From Listeria immobilis (GTDB lineage Bacteria > Bacillota > Bacilli > Lactobacillales > Listeriaceae), in contig NZ_JAASTZ010000004.1 in NCBI RefSeq assembly GCF_014322765.1, positions 124,001-188,000 on the forward strand: a stretch of DNA of 64,000 bases, read 5' to 3'. The position numbers and the translations under genes were made by a program. Below are positions 1 to 9,022 of this stretch, piece by piece (position 1 is the first letter of the stretch; every line of letters starts with the position of its first letter). Below the pieces are notes generated by a model. That model was not told where the DNA came from. It was given only the letters and a program-made list of their open reading frames with translations, and did no database searches.

Positions 1-642
1 AAAAATATCCGCCATATGAACAGCTTTTTCTCCGTTTGATTCCAACCAAATAATTGCATGTCCCTCACTATGCCCTCCAGTAAGTTCCATTTTTATCGCT
101 TTATTGATTTGTATTTCCTTTTCAAAAGTATGAATTTGTGACTCAATTTGCTCCCAATTTTCTTTCCAGTATGTCGCTTTGGAACGAATGTTTGGTTGTT
201 GCATTTCATCCCATTCCGTCTTAGAAGTCCAAATTTCAGCGTTTTTAAAAACAGAATAGTAATCTTCTTTAGAAACACCCGTCAAACCAAGCACATGATC
301 AAAATGTAAATGTGTCATTAAGACATAATCAATATCTTCTGGAGAGACACCTAGTTTAGCTAAATCTTCCAGTACGTGTGATTCTTCTGTCACACCATAA
401 TTACGTTTTTGTTTTTCTGTTAAACGATTATTCCCTATTCCACTATCAATTAAATAATTTTTTCCTTCAAATCGAAAATACATTGGATCCGTCACAGTCG
501 CAAGCTGATTATTTTTATTTGCTGGATATTTTTTCTCCCAAAGTGGCTTAGGTACAACACCAAACATCGCACCTGCATCAAAATGTGTGTAACCGCCTCT
601 TAACCAATATATCGTAATATCACCAATTTGAATTGTATCCAT
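1..642 (-). CDS. ytnP: YtnP-like metallo-beta-lactamase-fold lactonase (C-terminus outside window)
   Basis: The reading frame starts with ATG at 642 behind a good ribosome site (AGGGAGG) and runs off the left edge, so 214 residues are visible. It carries the metallo-beta-lactamase zinc motif HxHxDH (HLHFDHVLG, around residue 110) and a later GGHSEGH segment that supplies another metal ligand. YtnP-type proteins hydrolyse acyl-homoserine-lactone-like molecules in the cytoplasm; the family is about 280 residues long. The neighbourhood with trmB and ytmP is the same as in Bacillus, which supports the name. The exact substrate in Listeria is unknown. Confidence 0.85.
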   Translation of the reverse strand, partial: MDTIQIGDITIYWLRGGYTHFDAGAMFGVVPKPLWEKKYPANKNNQLATVTDPMYFRFEGKNYLIDSGIGNNRLTEKQKRNYGVTEESHVLEDLAKLGVSPEDIDYVLMTHLHFDHVLGLTGVSKEDYYSVFKNAEIWTSKTEWDEMQQPNIRSKATYWKENWEQIESQIHTFEKEIQINKAIKMELTGGHSEGHAIIWLESNGEKAVHMADIF

Positions 643-663
643 TATATATTCCTCCCTTAAAAT

Positions 664-695
664 ATAAAAACCAGATGCAGTAAATGCACCTGATT
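664..695 (-). terminator. Terminator of trmB
   Basis: On the minus strand a CAGGTGC/GCATCTG hairpin (one G-U pair) is followed by TTTTTATATTTT. It sits directly after the trmB stop codon and separates trmB from ytnP. Confidence 0.75.
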
Positions 696-1345
696 CATCC
701 TTCGTCTCTATCAAATTTTGCTTCAAGCCGATAAATCGGAAATCCTTTAGCTGAAAATTTTTCTTCATATTCAGTTTTGATATTTCCTTCATAATCACTA
801 TTATGTAAATCAAGCGAAACAAAAGTGAGTAGCATATTATAGGCAGAAAACGCTACTAATGAATATTCAAATAAACTGCGATTATCTGTTTTAAAATGAA
901 TTTCTCCTGCTTTCGGTAAAAGTCGTTCATAAATAGCAAGGAAAGTAGGATTGGTTAGACGACGTTTTGTATGGCGTTTTTTTGGCCACGGATCTGAGAA
1001 ATTAAGATAAATTTGTGCTATCTCCCTCTTCTCAAAACATTCTTCCAATAATTTAGCATCACGAGCCACTAAACGTAAATTGGGTACATCTGCTTCAATT
1101 GCCTTATCTAGTGCAGAAACAAGAACACTTTCAATCATTTCAATGCCAATATAGTTAATAGCTGGATTTGCTTTTGCCATTCCGCTTATAAACTGTCCTT
1201 TTCCAGAACCAATTTCGATATGAATTGGATGATCATTACCAAATACTTCTTGCCATTTTCCTTTTAGTTCTTCTGGGTTTTCAATATAAATTGCTGGAAA
1301 TTCTTGCAATCTGTCTTTAGCCCATGGTTTATGTTTTACACGCAT
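695..1345 (-). CDS. trmB: tRNA (guanine-N7-)-methyltransferase TrmB
   Basis: This 216-residue protein transfers a methyl group from S-adenosylmethionine to N7 of G46 in the variable loop of tRNAs. The SAM-binding motif is visible as [12 protein letters not shown] near residue 43, and the family signature [15 protein letters not shown] lies in the middle. Length is normal. It lies 6 bp downstream of ytmP in the same direction, so the two are probably cotranscribed, and it ends at its own terminator. Confidence 0.95.
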   Translation of the reverse strand: MRVKHKPWAKDRLQEFPAIYIENPEELKGKWQEVFGNDHPIHIEIGSGKGQFISGMAKANPAINYIGIEMIESVLVSALDKAIEADVPNLRLVARDAKLLEECFEKREIAQIYLNFSDPWPKKRHTKRRLTNPTFLAIYERLLPKAGEIHFKTDNRSLFEYSLVAFSAYNMLLTFVSLDLHNSDYEGNIKTEYEEKFSAKGFPIYRLEAKFDRDEG

Positions 1346-1351
1346 CGTTCT

Positions 1352-2134
1352 TTACACCTCATCATCTTCTATTGCATTTTGAAAAATTTGTTTTGCTCGT
1401 TCATTCGCTTCAAACGATTGATTTAAAGTCAACTGCATCACCGTTTGGCAAATTGTATACCATTTTAATTTGCGATGTAAATCCGGCGTTAAGGTTGTCC
1501 CATATTCAGAAAGCCACTTTTCCCACTCATTACGTGGAATATATTGGTATAAAATCATTCCAATATCATTTGCAGCATCTGCAAGCATTGCACCGTCCCA
1601 ATCTACTAGAAACAATTCATTCTCCTCAGAAATAATCCAATTATTATGATTTACATCTCCATGACAAACGACATAATCCGTCTGTCCAATTGATGGAAGG
1701 TTTAAATCCAAGTATTGTATTGCTTCTATTATAAAAGGTGTCGTATTACTATAGGCAGCTACTTCTGTTTTTAACCGAGCCAGTAGTTGTTCTGCTGAGA
1801 AATAACAATTCTCGATTTTTTCTAGCATATGTTGCAAAGTTTCTGAATGATGAATTTTAGCAAGCAAGGCAGCCACCCTACTTCCATTCATTTCATCCCG
1901 CGTTAAAATATGACAGTTTACCCATTTTTGTGCTGTAATTACATCGCCATTTTCCACACGTCTTGTCCAAACAAGTTTTGGTACAATATTTTCTACAGAA
2001 AGTGCAGCTAAAAAAGGCGAAGAATTTCTTTTTAAAAAGAATTTTTCGTCTTCATGCGTTGCAACAAATGCTTGACCAGTTTCCCCACCAGCCGGCGCTA
2101 TGTCATATTCTCTCCCAAAAAAATTATCTTTCAT
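1352..2134 (-). CDS. ytmP: YtmP-like phosphotransferase (APH/choline kinase fold)
   Basis: The 260-residue protein has the aminoglycoside-phosphotransferase/choline-kinase fold: the catalytic loop VVCHGDVNHNNWII (residues about 150-163) and the metal-binding segment FLVDWDGAML follow the Brenner-type HGDxxxxN and DxD pattern. The substrate is unknown; in Bacillus the gene also neighbours trmB. Start ATG at 2134. A promoter lies about 85 bp upstream. Confidence 0.8.
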   Translation of the reverse strand: MKDNFFGREYDIAPAGGETGQAFVATHEDEKFFLKRNSSPFLAALSVENIVPKLVWTRRVENGDVITAQKWVNCHILTRDEMNGSRVAALLAKIHHSETLQHMLEKIENCYFSAEQLLARLKTEVAAYSNTTPFIIEAIQYLDLNLPSIGQTDYVVCHGDVNHNNWIISEENELFLVDWDGAMLADAANDIGMILYQYIPRNEWEKWLSEYGTTLTPDLHRKLKWYTICQTVMQLTLNQSFEANERAKQIFQNAIEDDEV

Positions 2135-2217
2135 TTACATACACACCTTTTACTAGCTCTTTGCAACTTCCCTATGCCCTTTAAAAATACTTCCGAACAA
2201 ATTGGTAACTATTCATG

Positions 2218-2246
2218 ATTTTACTTCTCTTCACTCTTCTAGTCAA
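2218..2246 (-). promoter_or_regulatory. Promoter for ytmP-trmB
   Basis: Minus strand: -35 TTGACT (2241-2246), 17-bp spacer, -10 TAAAAT (2218-2223). This fits a vegetative sigma-A promoter upstream of ytmP. Confidence 0.6.
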
Positions 2247-2303
2247 GTCAACATATGTTCGTTATTGCAATTTTTTATTTAAAAATACTACAAATAGAAG
2301 TAT

Positions 2304-2355
2304 AAAAAACCACCTAGGAAAATCCGATTAGACACGGATTCAACAGGTGGTTTTT
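2304..2355 (-). terminator. Terminator downstream of mdrM
   Basis: Nested hairpin: outer arms AAAAACCACCT/AGGTGGTTTTT and inner arms AATCCG/CGGATT. It lies 12 bp after the mdrM stop codon. T-runs exist on both strands, so it may also work in the other direction. Confidence 0.85.
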
Positions 2356-2366
2356 CTAGATAACAG

Positions 2367-3836
2367 TTATATTTGTTCTGTTTTTTCAACGATTGGTTCT
2401 CTTGTGCTATTATTTTTTTTAATAAAGAGCGCTAAAATGCAAGCAACTACAGAAAGAATTCCTGCTACTAAAAAGGCTGTTTCAATTCCGTGAATAAGTA
2501 CATGATTAGCAATCTCCGCTTTTGTTTTACCCATTACATCACTTGGTCCCATGTTTTTCGCAAAACTAGCTGCACTTTTTGACATAATCGTAATCAATGC
2601 TGCTGTTCCGATAGATCCTGCTACTTGCCTCATTGTATTAAACATTGCTGACCCGTGGGATGCAAGATTAAGTGGTAGTGAGTTAAGTGCAGCAGTTTGG
2701 AGTGGCATCATTACCATGGCCATTCCCGCTGAACGAATTGTTTGAATGATGATAATATACGTTAAAGTAGTAGACTCATCTAAACTCGTGAACATAAACG
2801 TAGCAACCGCCATAATGACCAAACCGACTAATGATAAATATTTCGCTCCAAATCGGTCAAATAATATCCCAGTCACAGGAGAAAGTATTGCTGTCACAAG
2901 CGCTCCTGGTAAAAGGACAAGCCCTGACTCAAGTGGAGAGAATCCACGAACTGTTTGTAAGAAAATTGGTAGTAAGAGCATTCCGCCAAAAAGTCCCATA
3001 ACAACAAAGAAACTAATCGATGTCGTAAGCGCAAAAGTCGGATATTTAAATACTCTAAAGTTAAGAAGTGGTGCTTTGGAGCTTGTTTGATAACGAATAA
3101 ATAATCCTAGTACAACTAAACCAAGAATAATAAATCCAGCTACTTTCCAAGTTAACCAAGCATGATCACCTGCATTACTAAATCCTAATAACAAGCTACC
3201 AAACCCAACTGTCGACATAATTACGCCAAGAATATCGAGTTTCGGGAAAGTCCGCTTCCCAACATTTTTAAGTAAGAAAATTGCTACTACAATATCTAAA
3301 ATCGCAAACGGAATAATAATAAAGAATAAATTGCGCCAATCATATTGCTCCACAATCCAACCTGAAAGTGTCGGACCAATTGCCGGTGCAAAGTTCATCG
3401 CTAAACCAATAAGCCCCATCGCCCGACCTCTTCGTTCCATCGGGAATAAATTTAATACAACAACGGTTAATAGCGGCATAACAATCCCCGCACCAACTGC
3501 TTGGACCATTCTCCCAGCTATTAGCATTGTATAGTCCGTTGCAAATCCGCCAATCGCTGTACCAATGGCAAAAGTAACCATTGCAAATAAATAAAGTTGA
3601 CGTGTTGTAAATCGTTCAATCAAAAATGCCGTCATTGGAATCATGACACCATTCACTAACATAAATCCTGTGGATAACCATTGTCCTTGACTTGCTGTAA
3701 TCCCAAAATCTCTCATAATACTTGGTAGCGCGACATTCATCAACGTTTGGTTGAGAATCGTAACAAAGGCGCCCATTAGCATAACAATTAAAATACCATT
3801 ACGCTTCACTGATGTACTTGCTGCTTTCATATTCAA
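2367..3836 (-). CDS. mdrM: MFS multidrug efflux transporter MdrM (DHA2 family)
   Basis: A 489-residue protein with about 14 hydrophobic segments, typical of EmrB/QacA-type drug:proton antiporters in the cell membrane. The N-terminus has the family segment NVALPSIMRDFG and the motif-C region GPTLSGWIVEQYDWRNLFFI is present near residue 155. It overlaps the upstream marR gene by 4 bp (ATGA), so it is translationally coupled. From its position I equate it with L. monocytogenes MdrM, an exporter linked in the literature to cyclic-di-AMP export and the host interferon response. The drug range is not visible from sequence. Confidence 0.88.
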   Translation of the reverse strand: MNMKAASTSVKRNGILIVMLMGAFVTILNQTLMNVALPSIMRDFGITASQGQWLSTGFMLVNGVMIPMTAFLIERFTTRQLYLFAMVTFAIGTAIGGFATDYTMLIAGRMVQAVGAGIVMPLLTVVVLNLFPMERRGRAMGLIGLAMNFAPAIGPTLSGWIVEQYDWRNLFFIIIPFAILDIVVAIFLLKNVGKRTFPKLDILGVIMSTVGFGSLLLGFSNAGDHAWLTWKVAGFIILGLVVLGLFIRYQTSSKAPLLNFRVFKYPTFALTTSISFFVVMGLFGGMLLLPIFLQTVRGFSPLESGLVLLPGALVTAILSPVTGILFDRFGAKYLSLVGLVIMAVATFMFTSLDESTTLTYIIIIQTIRSAGMAMVMMPLQTAALNSLPLNLASHGSAMFNTMRQVAGSIGTAALITIMSKSAASFAKNMGPSDVMGKTKAEIANHVLIHGIETAFLVAGILSVVACILALFIKKNNSTREPIVEKTEQI

Positions 3837-4273
3837 TCTTGTGCACCTTCCCTTTCTAAAATGGTAATTATTTCTTGATGAGTTTCTAACATTGCTTGAA
3901 GTTTTTCTTCCCCAACTTTTAAAATTGGTTCTAGACGATTGAAGAAAACATGATACGTTTCTGCTGCTTTGCTAGCACCTTTTTCAGTAAGCGCTAAGCT
4001 AAGTGCACGACGGTTACTTTCATTACGAGTACGCTCTAAAAAACCAGCTTTTACTAAGCGATCCACAATTCCAGAAACTGTACTTTTCCCCAATTTCATT
4101 CGTTCAGCTAGTTCTCCAAGTGTTAATTCAGATTCTCGCTGCAACTCTCTAATGGCGAGTAATTGCGTTGTTGTAATTTCTCTATTAGCTGCTTCTTCCG
4201 CTAATACATGATGTGTTTTTCGTTGTACTTCGCGAAAAGAGAAAATCACTTCTTTCACTAACTTTTCTTCCAT
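3833..4273 (-). CDS. marR: MarR-family repressor of mdrM
   Basis: The 146-residue protein has the winged-helix MarR core: LTLGELAERMKLGKSTVSG is the recognition helix region (residues about 50-68), followed by the wing ESNRRALSLALTEKG. It is the first gene of the marR-mdrM operon. A near-consensus promoter and a strong inverted repeat just upstream indicate autorepression that also controls the pump. Confidence 0.92.
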   Translation of the reverse strand: MEEKLVKEVIFSFREVQRKTHHVLAEEAANREITTTQLLAIRELQRESELTLGELAERMKLGKSTVSGIVDRLVKAGFLERTRNESNRRALSLALTEKGASKAAETYHVFFNRLEPILKVGEEKLQAMLETHQEIITILEREGAQD

Positions 4274-4290
4274 TATTTCCCCTCCGTACT

Positions 4291-4319
4291 GTTCGCAAGC
4301 AAATGTTTCGTATGCGAAC
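4291..4319. promoter_or_regulatory. Probable MarR operator
   Basis: Inverted repeat GTTCGCA-N15-TGCGAAC between the marR promoter and its start codon, covering the expected transcription start region. Autoregulation by MarR is inferred from position and symmetry. Confidence 0.6.
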
Positions 4320-4333
4320 TATTATCCTTTTGA

Positions 4334-4361
4334 ATTATACACCTTGAAGAATATTTGTCAA
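4334..4361 (-). promoter_or_regulatory. Promoter of marR-mdrM
   Basis: Minus strand: perfect TTGACA (4356-4361), 16-bp spacer, perfect TATAAT (4334-4339). Such a strong promoter fits an operon that is normally held off by its repressor. Confidence 0.75.
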
Positions 4362-4460
4362 TCCCTTAAGTTAAGCTGATTTCGAGTGAAAGCGCGGTCA
4401 TTAAGCTCCCCGTAATAAAATAAAAGTTATATAATTTTTTACATATATAATATCCAATAA

Positions 4461-4487
4461 AAAAACCTTCCCTTTTTAAAGGAAGGT
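4461..4487 (-). terminator. Terminator of daaA
   Basis: Minus strand: ACCTTCC hairpin with GGAAGGT followed by a run of eight T. A second copy of ACCTTCC at the stop codon can form an alternative stem. Confidence 0.8.
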
Positions 4488-4499
4488 CGGAAGGTTCAT

Positions 4500-5369
4500 T
4501 TATTTAGCTACTGCTAATTCTCCGCAAGAACGAACAATTTCTTCAACAAAATAGCTATGCAATTGTGCGGTAATTGGTCCACGTTTTCCATCGCCTACTT
4601 GTACACCATCAATATGTGTAATAGGTGTAATTTCAATTGTTGTACTGGAAATAAAAACTTCATCTGCTTCACGAAGATCTGTCAACGTAAAATCAGCTTC
4701 TCGTACAGGAACTCCATTTTTTCTAGCAACATCTAAAATTACTTGGCGCGTAATACCATTTAAAATTAAATTATCTGCCGCATGTGTCCACAGTACGCCA
4801 TCTTTTATGATAGAAACATTAGATGCGGAACATTCGGTAACTTGTTCTCCGCGGTGTAAGATAGCTTCTAAAGCATTTTGTTGATGCGCTTTATTTTTTG
4901 CCATAATATTACCTAGTAAGCTTAAACTTTTAATATCACAACGTAACCAACGAACATCTTCTTCTGTAATGGCTGTTCCACCTTCAATAAATTGCTTTTC
5001 ATTTCTAGGAACTTCGCGTGCTGCTGCTGTAAGTACTCCTTCCAGTGGAAAATCGTCAGGAATTACATGATTACGAGGATTTTGAACGCCACGAGTAACT
5101 TGTAAATAAACATTACCAGTATGAATGTTATTGGCTGCAACCAATGATTCTATTAATTTACGAAGTTCTTCTTTAGTGTAAGGAATAACCAAATCAATTT
5201 TTGCTGCACTCGCATATAAACGCTCGATGTGCTCATCATATGTAAAAAATTGGCCATTATACAAACGAACCACTTCATATACACCATCTCCAAATTGATA
5301 GCCGCGATCTTCTACATCAACTGAGGCTTCATCTCTTTCCACTAAATGGTTATTTACTAATACTTTCAT
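4500..5369 (-). CDS. daaA: D-alanine (D-amino acid) aminotransferase
   Basis: A pyridoxal-phosphate class IV transaminase that interconverts D-alanine plus 2-oxoglutarate and pyruvate plus D-glutamate, feeding peptidoglycan synthesis. The N-terminal VDVEDRGYQFGDGVYEVVR and the lysine region DIKSLSLLGNIMAKN match the family; C-terminal TTIEITPI is also typical. I chose ATG at 5369 (MKVLVNNHLV, 289 residues) because AAGGAGTG lies 10 bp upstream; an upstream in-frame extension to 5441 has no ribosome site. Equivalent of L. monocytogenes daaA (lmo1619). Confidence 0.95.
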   Translation of the reverse strand: MKVLVNNHLVERDEASVDVEDRGYQFGDGVYEVVRLYNGQFFTYDEHIERLYASAAKIDLVIPYTKEELRKLIESLVAANNIHTGNVYLQVTRGVQNPRNHVIPDDFPLEGVLTAAAREVPRNEKQFIEGGTAITEEDVRWLRCDIKSLSLLGNIMAKNKAHQQNALEAILHRGEQVTECSASNVSIIKDGVLWTHAADNLILNGITRQVILDVARKNGVPVREADFTLTDLREADEVFISSTTIEITPITHIDGVQVGDGKRGPITAQLHSYFVEEIVRSCGELAVAK

Positions 5370-5430
5370 CTTAAGACACTCCTTGCTAGTTAATTTGTTG
5401 GAACTATCTAAAAACTTAATTAAATAGAGA

Positions 5431-5461
5431 AACTGCTGCAAAACTAAGCTTTGCAGCAGTT
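5431..5461. terminator. Hairpin between pepV and daaA
   Basis: Perfect 12-bp stem AACTGCTGCAAA/TTTGCAGCAGTT with a 7-base loop. The clear T-run lies on the plus strand; on the minus strand the tail is T-rich but broken. It probably ends or attenuates pepV transcription. Confidence 0.55.
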
Positions 5462-5481
5462 AATTTTTTCAATTATAACCC

Positions 5482-6894
5482 TTACTTTGCTAATTTGTAA
5501 AGTGCTTCGGCATAAATTGCTGTAGCTTTTAATAAATCATCAAAATAACTGAATTCATCTTTTTGGTGCATCGTATCTTCACGGCCTGGGAATAGTGCGC
5601 CAAACGCCACACCAGTCTCCATATGACGCGCATAAGTTCCGCCACCAATCGCAAGTAAAGTAGCTTCTTCACCTGTTTGTTTCGTATAAACTTCTTGCAA
5701 AGTTTGAATTAAAGGATGATCTTTTGGCACGAAAAGTGGTTTAGAATCACTGTAATGCGTATACTGCGCATTATATTCATATACAACTGTTTGCATTTTA
5801 TTTTTTAGTTTGTCCATATTAGCTGTTACTGGATATCGGAAATTAAGTCCAAATTTTCCACCTTCTGCAACATCATAACGAATTACACCAACATTCATAG
5901 TTAATTCGCCACTTTCTTTATCTTCATAACTAATACCAAGTTTTACGGCACGAGAATCACCAAATAAATAATCACGACCAAATGTAACAAAATCATTTGC
6001 AGCACCAGTTAGTTTAAATTTACCTAAAAAGGCTACTAAATGAAGACCGGCATTAATTCCATTGTTAGGTTCCATCGCATGCGCGGACTTACCAACAAAA
6101 TTAATTTTGACAGTTTTGCCATTTTCTTCTAATGTTCCTTCTACTGGGTGGTTAGCAAGGAAATTTTTGAAACTGCTTGAAAGTTCATCAAAGTCTTTCA
6201 CGTTTTCGATAATTGCACTAGCATGATCTGGTACCATATTGTAGCGTTCGCCTGATTCGAAACTTAGTAAACGAAAGGCTGCTTCCCCACTTGCCTCTCC
6301 GTCTTTAAAAGATACATCTAATTCAGAAATACCTTTTTCTGCATGAATTATTGGGAATTCAGCATCTGGAACAAAACCAAGCGTTGGTTGTTCTTCTGTT
6401 TCGAAATAACGTTCTACACAGCTCATTCCGCTTTCTTCATCAGAACCAATGATGATTCGTACACGACGAGAAAGTGGCAAGCCTAATTCTTTGATGATTT
6501 TTAATGCATAATAACCTGCGATAGTTGGTCCTTTGTCATCTGCCACACCACGAGCATAAAGTTTTCCATCACGCAAAGTTGGTTCAAATGGTCCATTTGT
6601 CCAACCATCACCAACTGGGACAACATCCACATGACCTAAAACGCCAACAAGCTCTTCTCCTTGACCGTATTCTAGATGTCCTGCTACATTACCAACTTCT
6701 TTTGTTGTAAAGCCATCTTTCTTACCAAGGTCTATCATATAATCGAGTGCTCGTTTCACATCAGGTCCAAACGGCGCATCTTCTGTTTTTTTACTATCAT
6801 CGCGAACACTAGGAATGCGAAGTAACCCTTTTAAGTCTTCTAGGAAATCATCTTTACGAGATTCCACTTCTTTTTGCCAATTAATTTCTGTCAT
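5482..6894 (-). CDS. pepV: Dipeptidase PepV
   Basis: A 470-residue zinc dipeptidase of family M20 that cleaves dipeptides taken up by the cell. Metal and catalytic residues are seen in GHVDVVPVGDGW, GVADDKGPT and SDEESGM, with the lid-domain histidine in GKSAHAMEPNNG. I chose ATG at 6894 (MTEINWQKE) because TTGAAGGAGGG lies just upstream; a longer frame starting at 6912 would begin inside that ribosome site. It is read towards daaA and separated from it by a hairpin. Confidence 0.93.
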   Translation of the reverse strand: MTEINWQKEVESRKDDFLEDLKGLLRIPSVRDDSKKTEDAPFGPDVKRALDYMIDLGKKDGFTTKEVGNVAGHLEYGQGEELVGVLGHVDVVPVGDGWTNGPFEPTLRDGKLYARGVADDKGPTIAGYYALKIIKELGLPLSRRVRIIIGSDEESGMSCVERYFETEEQPTLGFVPDAEFPIIHAEKGISELDVSFKDGEASGEAAFRLLSFESGERYNMVPDHASAIIENVKDFDELSSSFKNFLANHPVEGTLEENGKTVKINFVGKSAHAMEPNNGINAGLHLVAFLGKFKLTGAANDFVTFGRDYLFGDSRAVKLGISYEDKESGELTMNVGVIRYDVAEGGKFGLNFRYPVTANMDKLKNKMQTVVYEYNAQYTHYSDSKPLFVPKDHPLIQTLQEVYTKQTGEEATLLAIGGGTYARHMETGVAFGALFPGREDTMHQKDEFSYFDDLLKATAIYAEALYKLAK

Positions 6895-6965
6895 CAATAT
6901 TCCCTCCTTCAAACTTATCTTCTCTATTGTAAACTGTTTTTACGCAGCTTGGAAGCCGTAACTCC

Positions 6966-7379
6966 TTATTTTCTCATAAAACCTTTAATTGCTTCCATAT
7001 CCCAGCGTTCCATACGAGAGGAGAAAACAATATCCATCCATTGTAAGCTATCCTTTTCAAGTGGTAAAAAGCGATACGCTTCATGTTCTTCTGATAGTTC
7101 AATTGCTCCGGTTTCCGGCATTTCAACTAAATAAATAACACCTGTAATTTGGTATTCTTCCTGAAAAAACTCCCATGTATCATATAAAATAAATGGCTGC
7201 ACTTGTAATTTCGTTTCTTCATAAACTTCTCTAAAAAGTGCTTCCCCGTGTGTTTCACCGTAATTCATCCGTCCACCTGGGAGTTCAAAAACTTCTCCTT
7301 CGACACCTTTCTTTTTAAGCGCGAGAAATTTTCCGTCCTTTACGATGACGGCTTTTACGGCAGGATATATAGGTTTCAT
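6966..7379 (-). CDS. NUDIX hydrolase
   Basis: A 137-residue protein with a full Nudix box (GGRMNYGETHGEALFREVYEE, residues about 40-60: G, E, REVYEE in register). Enzymes of this family split nucleoside diphosphates linked to another group. The substrate cannot be told. It is transcribed divergently from nnrD, with a small palindrome between the two genes. Confidence 0.85.
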   Translation of the reverse strand: MKPIYPAVKAVIVKDGKFLALKKKGVEGEVFELPGGRMNYGETHGEALFREVYEETKLQVQPFILYDTWEFFQEEYQITGVIYLVEMPETGAIELSEEHEAYRFLPLEKDSLQWMDIVFSSRMERWDMEAIKGFMRK

Positions 7380-7404
7380 TTTACAAAAGCCTCCTTATCA
7401 TTTA

Positions 7405-7423
7405 AGATAAACATGATTTATCT
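7405..7423. promoter_or_regulatory. Palindrome between divergent NUDIX and nnrD genes
   Basis: AGATAAA-CATGA-TTTATCT, two perfect 7-bp arms in the 104-bp divergent intergenic region. Operator role is a guess from position. Confidence 0.3.
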
Positions 7424-7483
7424 GTTCTTTATTTTACCCGGTTCGGTAGATAAAAGCCAGTGTCATAAGGAGGTTTCACAAAA

Positions 7484-8314
7484 GTGAAGAAAATTACACC
7501 AAAAGCAATGTGCGCCTGGATTCCAAAACGAGAAGATGAAACGCATAAGGGAGATTATGGTCGTGTATTAATAGTCGCTGGGAATAAGCAATTTGGTGGC
7601 GCTGCAATTATGGCTGCTGAAGCATGTGTTAAAAGTGGAGCTGGCTTAACAACGGTTGCTTCTGATAGCGTTAACCGCCCCGCCCTTCAAACACGTATTC
7701 CAGAATGTATGTTTATTGATTATGAAAATATCGCCAGTTTAAGTGAACAGATCCAACAGTTTGATACGATTTTAATTGGTCCTGGTCTTGGTTTAGATGC
7801 TTATGCAGAAGAAATTTTCCAATTGGTATTACAAAATGCTACCGACAAACAGCAAATTATTATTGATGGGGATGGCATTACAATTTACGCTAAAGGAGAA
7901 ATTCCTCGTCCTGCTGCAAAATTAACTTTCACACCACATGCAGGAGAATGGGAACGGCTCAAAACGCTTGTCCCAAAAGCAGAGACAACCACAGAGATTG
8001 CGATGACTTTAGATGCCACCATCGTGCTAAAAGGTCATCGAACAAAAGTATATGCTGGAGAATCAGCATGGCAAAATATTTATGGAACTCCCGCGATGGC
8101 TACTGGCGGAATGGGTGACACGCTTGCAGGAACCATTTGTGGTTTAATGGCTCAAACAGAAAAACCAATAATTGGAACACTTGCTGCTGTTTTTCTGCAT
8201 AGTTACATCGGTGAAATTCTTGCAAAAAAACGTTATGTCGTGCTTCCAACCGAAATCGCGGAAGAACTTCCAACATATTTGAAAATTTTTAGTGAAACAG
8301 ATGAACATGCCTAA
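7484..8314 (+). CDS. nnrD: ADP-dependent NAD(P)H-hydrate dehydratase
   Basis: The protein (276 residues) repairs hydrated NADH/NADPH by ATP- or ADP-dependent dehydration. It shows the YjeF C-terminal (ribokinase-like) fold: GRVLIVAGNKQFGGAA near the N-terminus, LTFTPHAGEWERL in the middle, and the catalytic GTPAMATGGMGDTLAG near residue 207. GTG start at 7484 with AAGGAGG 10 bp upstream. No epimerase (YjeF_N) domain is fused, as usual in Listeria and Bacillus. Confidence 0.92.
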   Translation: MKKITPKAMCAWIPKREDETHKGDYGRVLIVAGNKQFGGAAIMAAEACVKSGAGLTTVASDSVNRPALQTRIPECMFIDYENIASLSEQIQQFDTILIGPGLGLDAYAEEIFQLVLQNATDKQQIIIDGDGITIYAKGEIPRPAAKLTFTPHAGEWERLKTLVPKAETTTEIAMTLDATIVLKGHRTKVYAGESAWQNIYGTPAMATGGMGDTLAGTICGLMAQTEKPIIGTLAAVFLHSYIGEILAKKRYVVLPTEIAEELPTYLKIFSETDEHA

Positions 8315-8319
8315 ATAAT

Positions 8320-8358
8320 AAGAAGCTACTCTCTATAAAAAGGAGCAGCTTCTTTTTT
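8320..8358 (+). terminator. Terminator of nnrD, shared with convergent PAP2 gene
   Basis: AAGAAGCT...AGCTTCTTTTTT hairpin with T-run on the plus strand, 6 bp after the nnrD stop. It reaches the stop codon of the convergent PAP2 gene. Confidence 0.8.
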
Positions 8359-9013
8359 AAGCTATTTTTTTAAATTTATTTGCCCATAATGCTAATTTTT
8401 TACCCCAAAGGAAGTAGCAGCCAATAGAGCAAAAGACCACTGCATTTCCAATCAAGAAGCCACCAACCACATCACTTGGGAAATGAACACCTAAGTAAAC
8501 ACGAGTACACATAACAAACACTATGACAGAAAGCGCTAAAACAGCAATTGTAATACGTAACCATCTTTTACTCACATAGAGAATTAGGAAAAAAGCAAGC
8601 ATTCCATAGAAAACTGTTGAACCAGTTGCATGTCCGCTTGGAAAGCTAAAACCGCCTTGTTCAATTAACTTATATGTCGGTCTTGGGCGCTGAACAATAT
8701 TTTTAATAATAGATGGGATCAACGCACCACCCACCAACACTGTGCCACCAAACCAAATCGCAATATCAACTTTTCGCAAATAAAGCAAAATGACTATTCC
8801 AACTACAGTTAACAGACAAATCGTTGCTACCCCACCAATATCAGTTAAATATGAAATCGCCGTAGTTTTAGTATCTGTTATTCCGACTCGAATAATGCTA
8901 TTCCAGTAATGATCAAATGTTTGTATCCAGTTTGCCTTCGTCATGACTCCTGACATAAAAAGAATAAAGCCAAGAAGACCAACGCCGCTAATAATAAATG
9001 GTGTTTTTTTCAT
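8357..9013 (-). CDS. PAP2-family membrane phosphatase
   Basis: The 218-residue protein has about six transmembrane segments and all three PAP2 phosphatase motifs: KNIVQRPRP, PSGHAT (SFPSGHATG) and CTRVYLGVHFPSD. Such enzymes dephosphorylate lipid pyrophosphates or phosphatidate outside the membrane; undecaprenyl-pyrophosphate phosphatase activity is possible. It follows the flippase-like gene by 9 bp, which supports a link to lipid-carrier recycling in cell wall synthesis (inference). ATG at 9013 with AGGAGG. Confidence 0.88.
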   Translation of the reverse strand: MKKTPFIISGVGLLGFILFMSGVMTKANWIQTFDHYWNSIIRVGITDTKTTAISYLTDIGGVATICLLTVVGIVILLYLRKVDIAIWFGGTVLVGGALIPSIIKNIVQRPRPTYKLIEQGGFSFPSGHATGSTVFYGMLAFFLILYVSKRWLRITIAVLALSVIVFVMCTRVYLGVHFPSDVVGGFLIGNAVVFCSIGCYFLWGKKLALWANKFKKIA

Positions 9014-9022
9014 ATAATCCTC

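Noticed and set aside
4387-4400. cre-like sequence TGAAAGCGCGGTCA
   Set aside because: It misses the conserved T at position 10 and lies between the marR promoter and the end of daaA, where CcpA control is not obvious.
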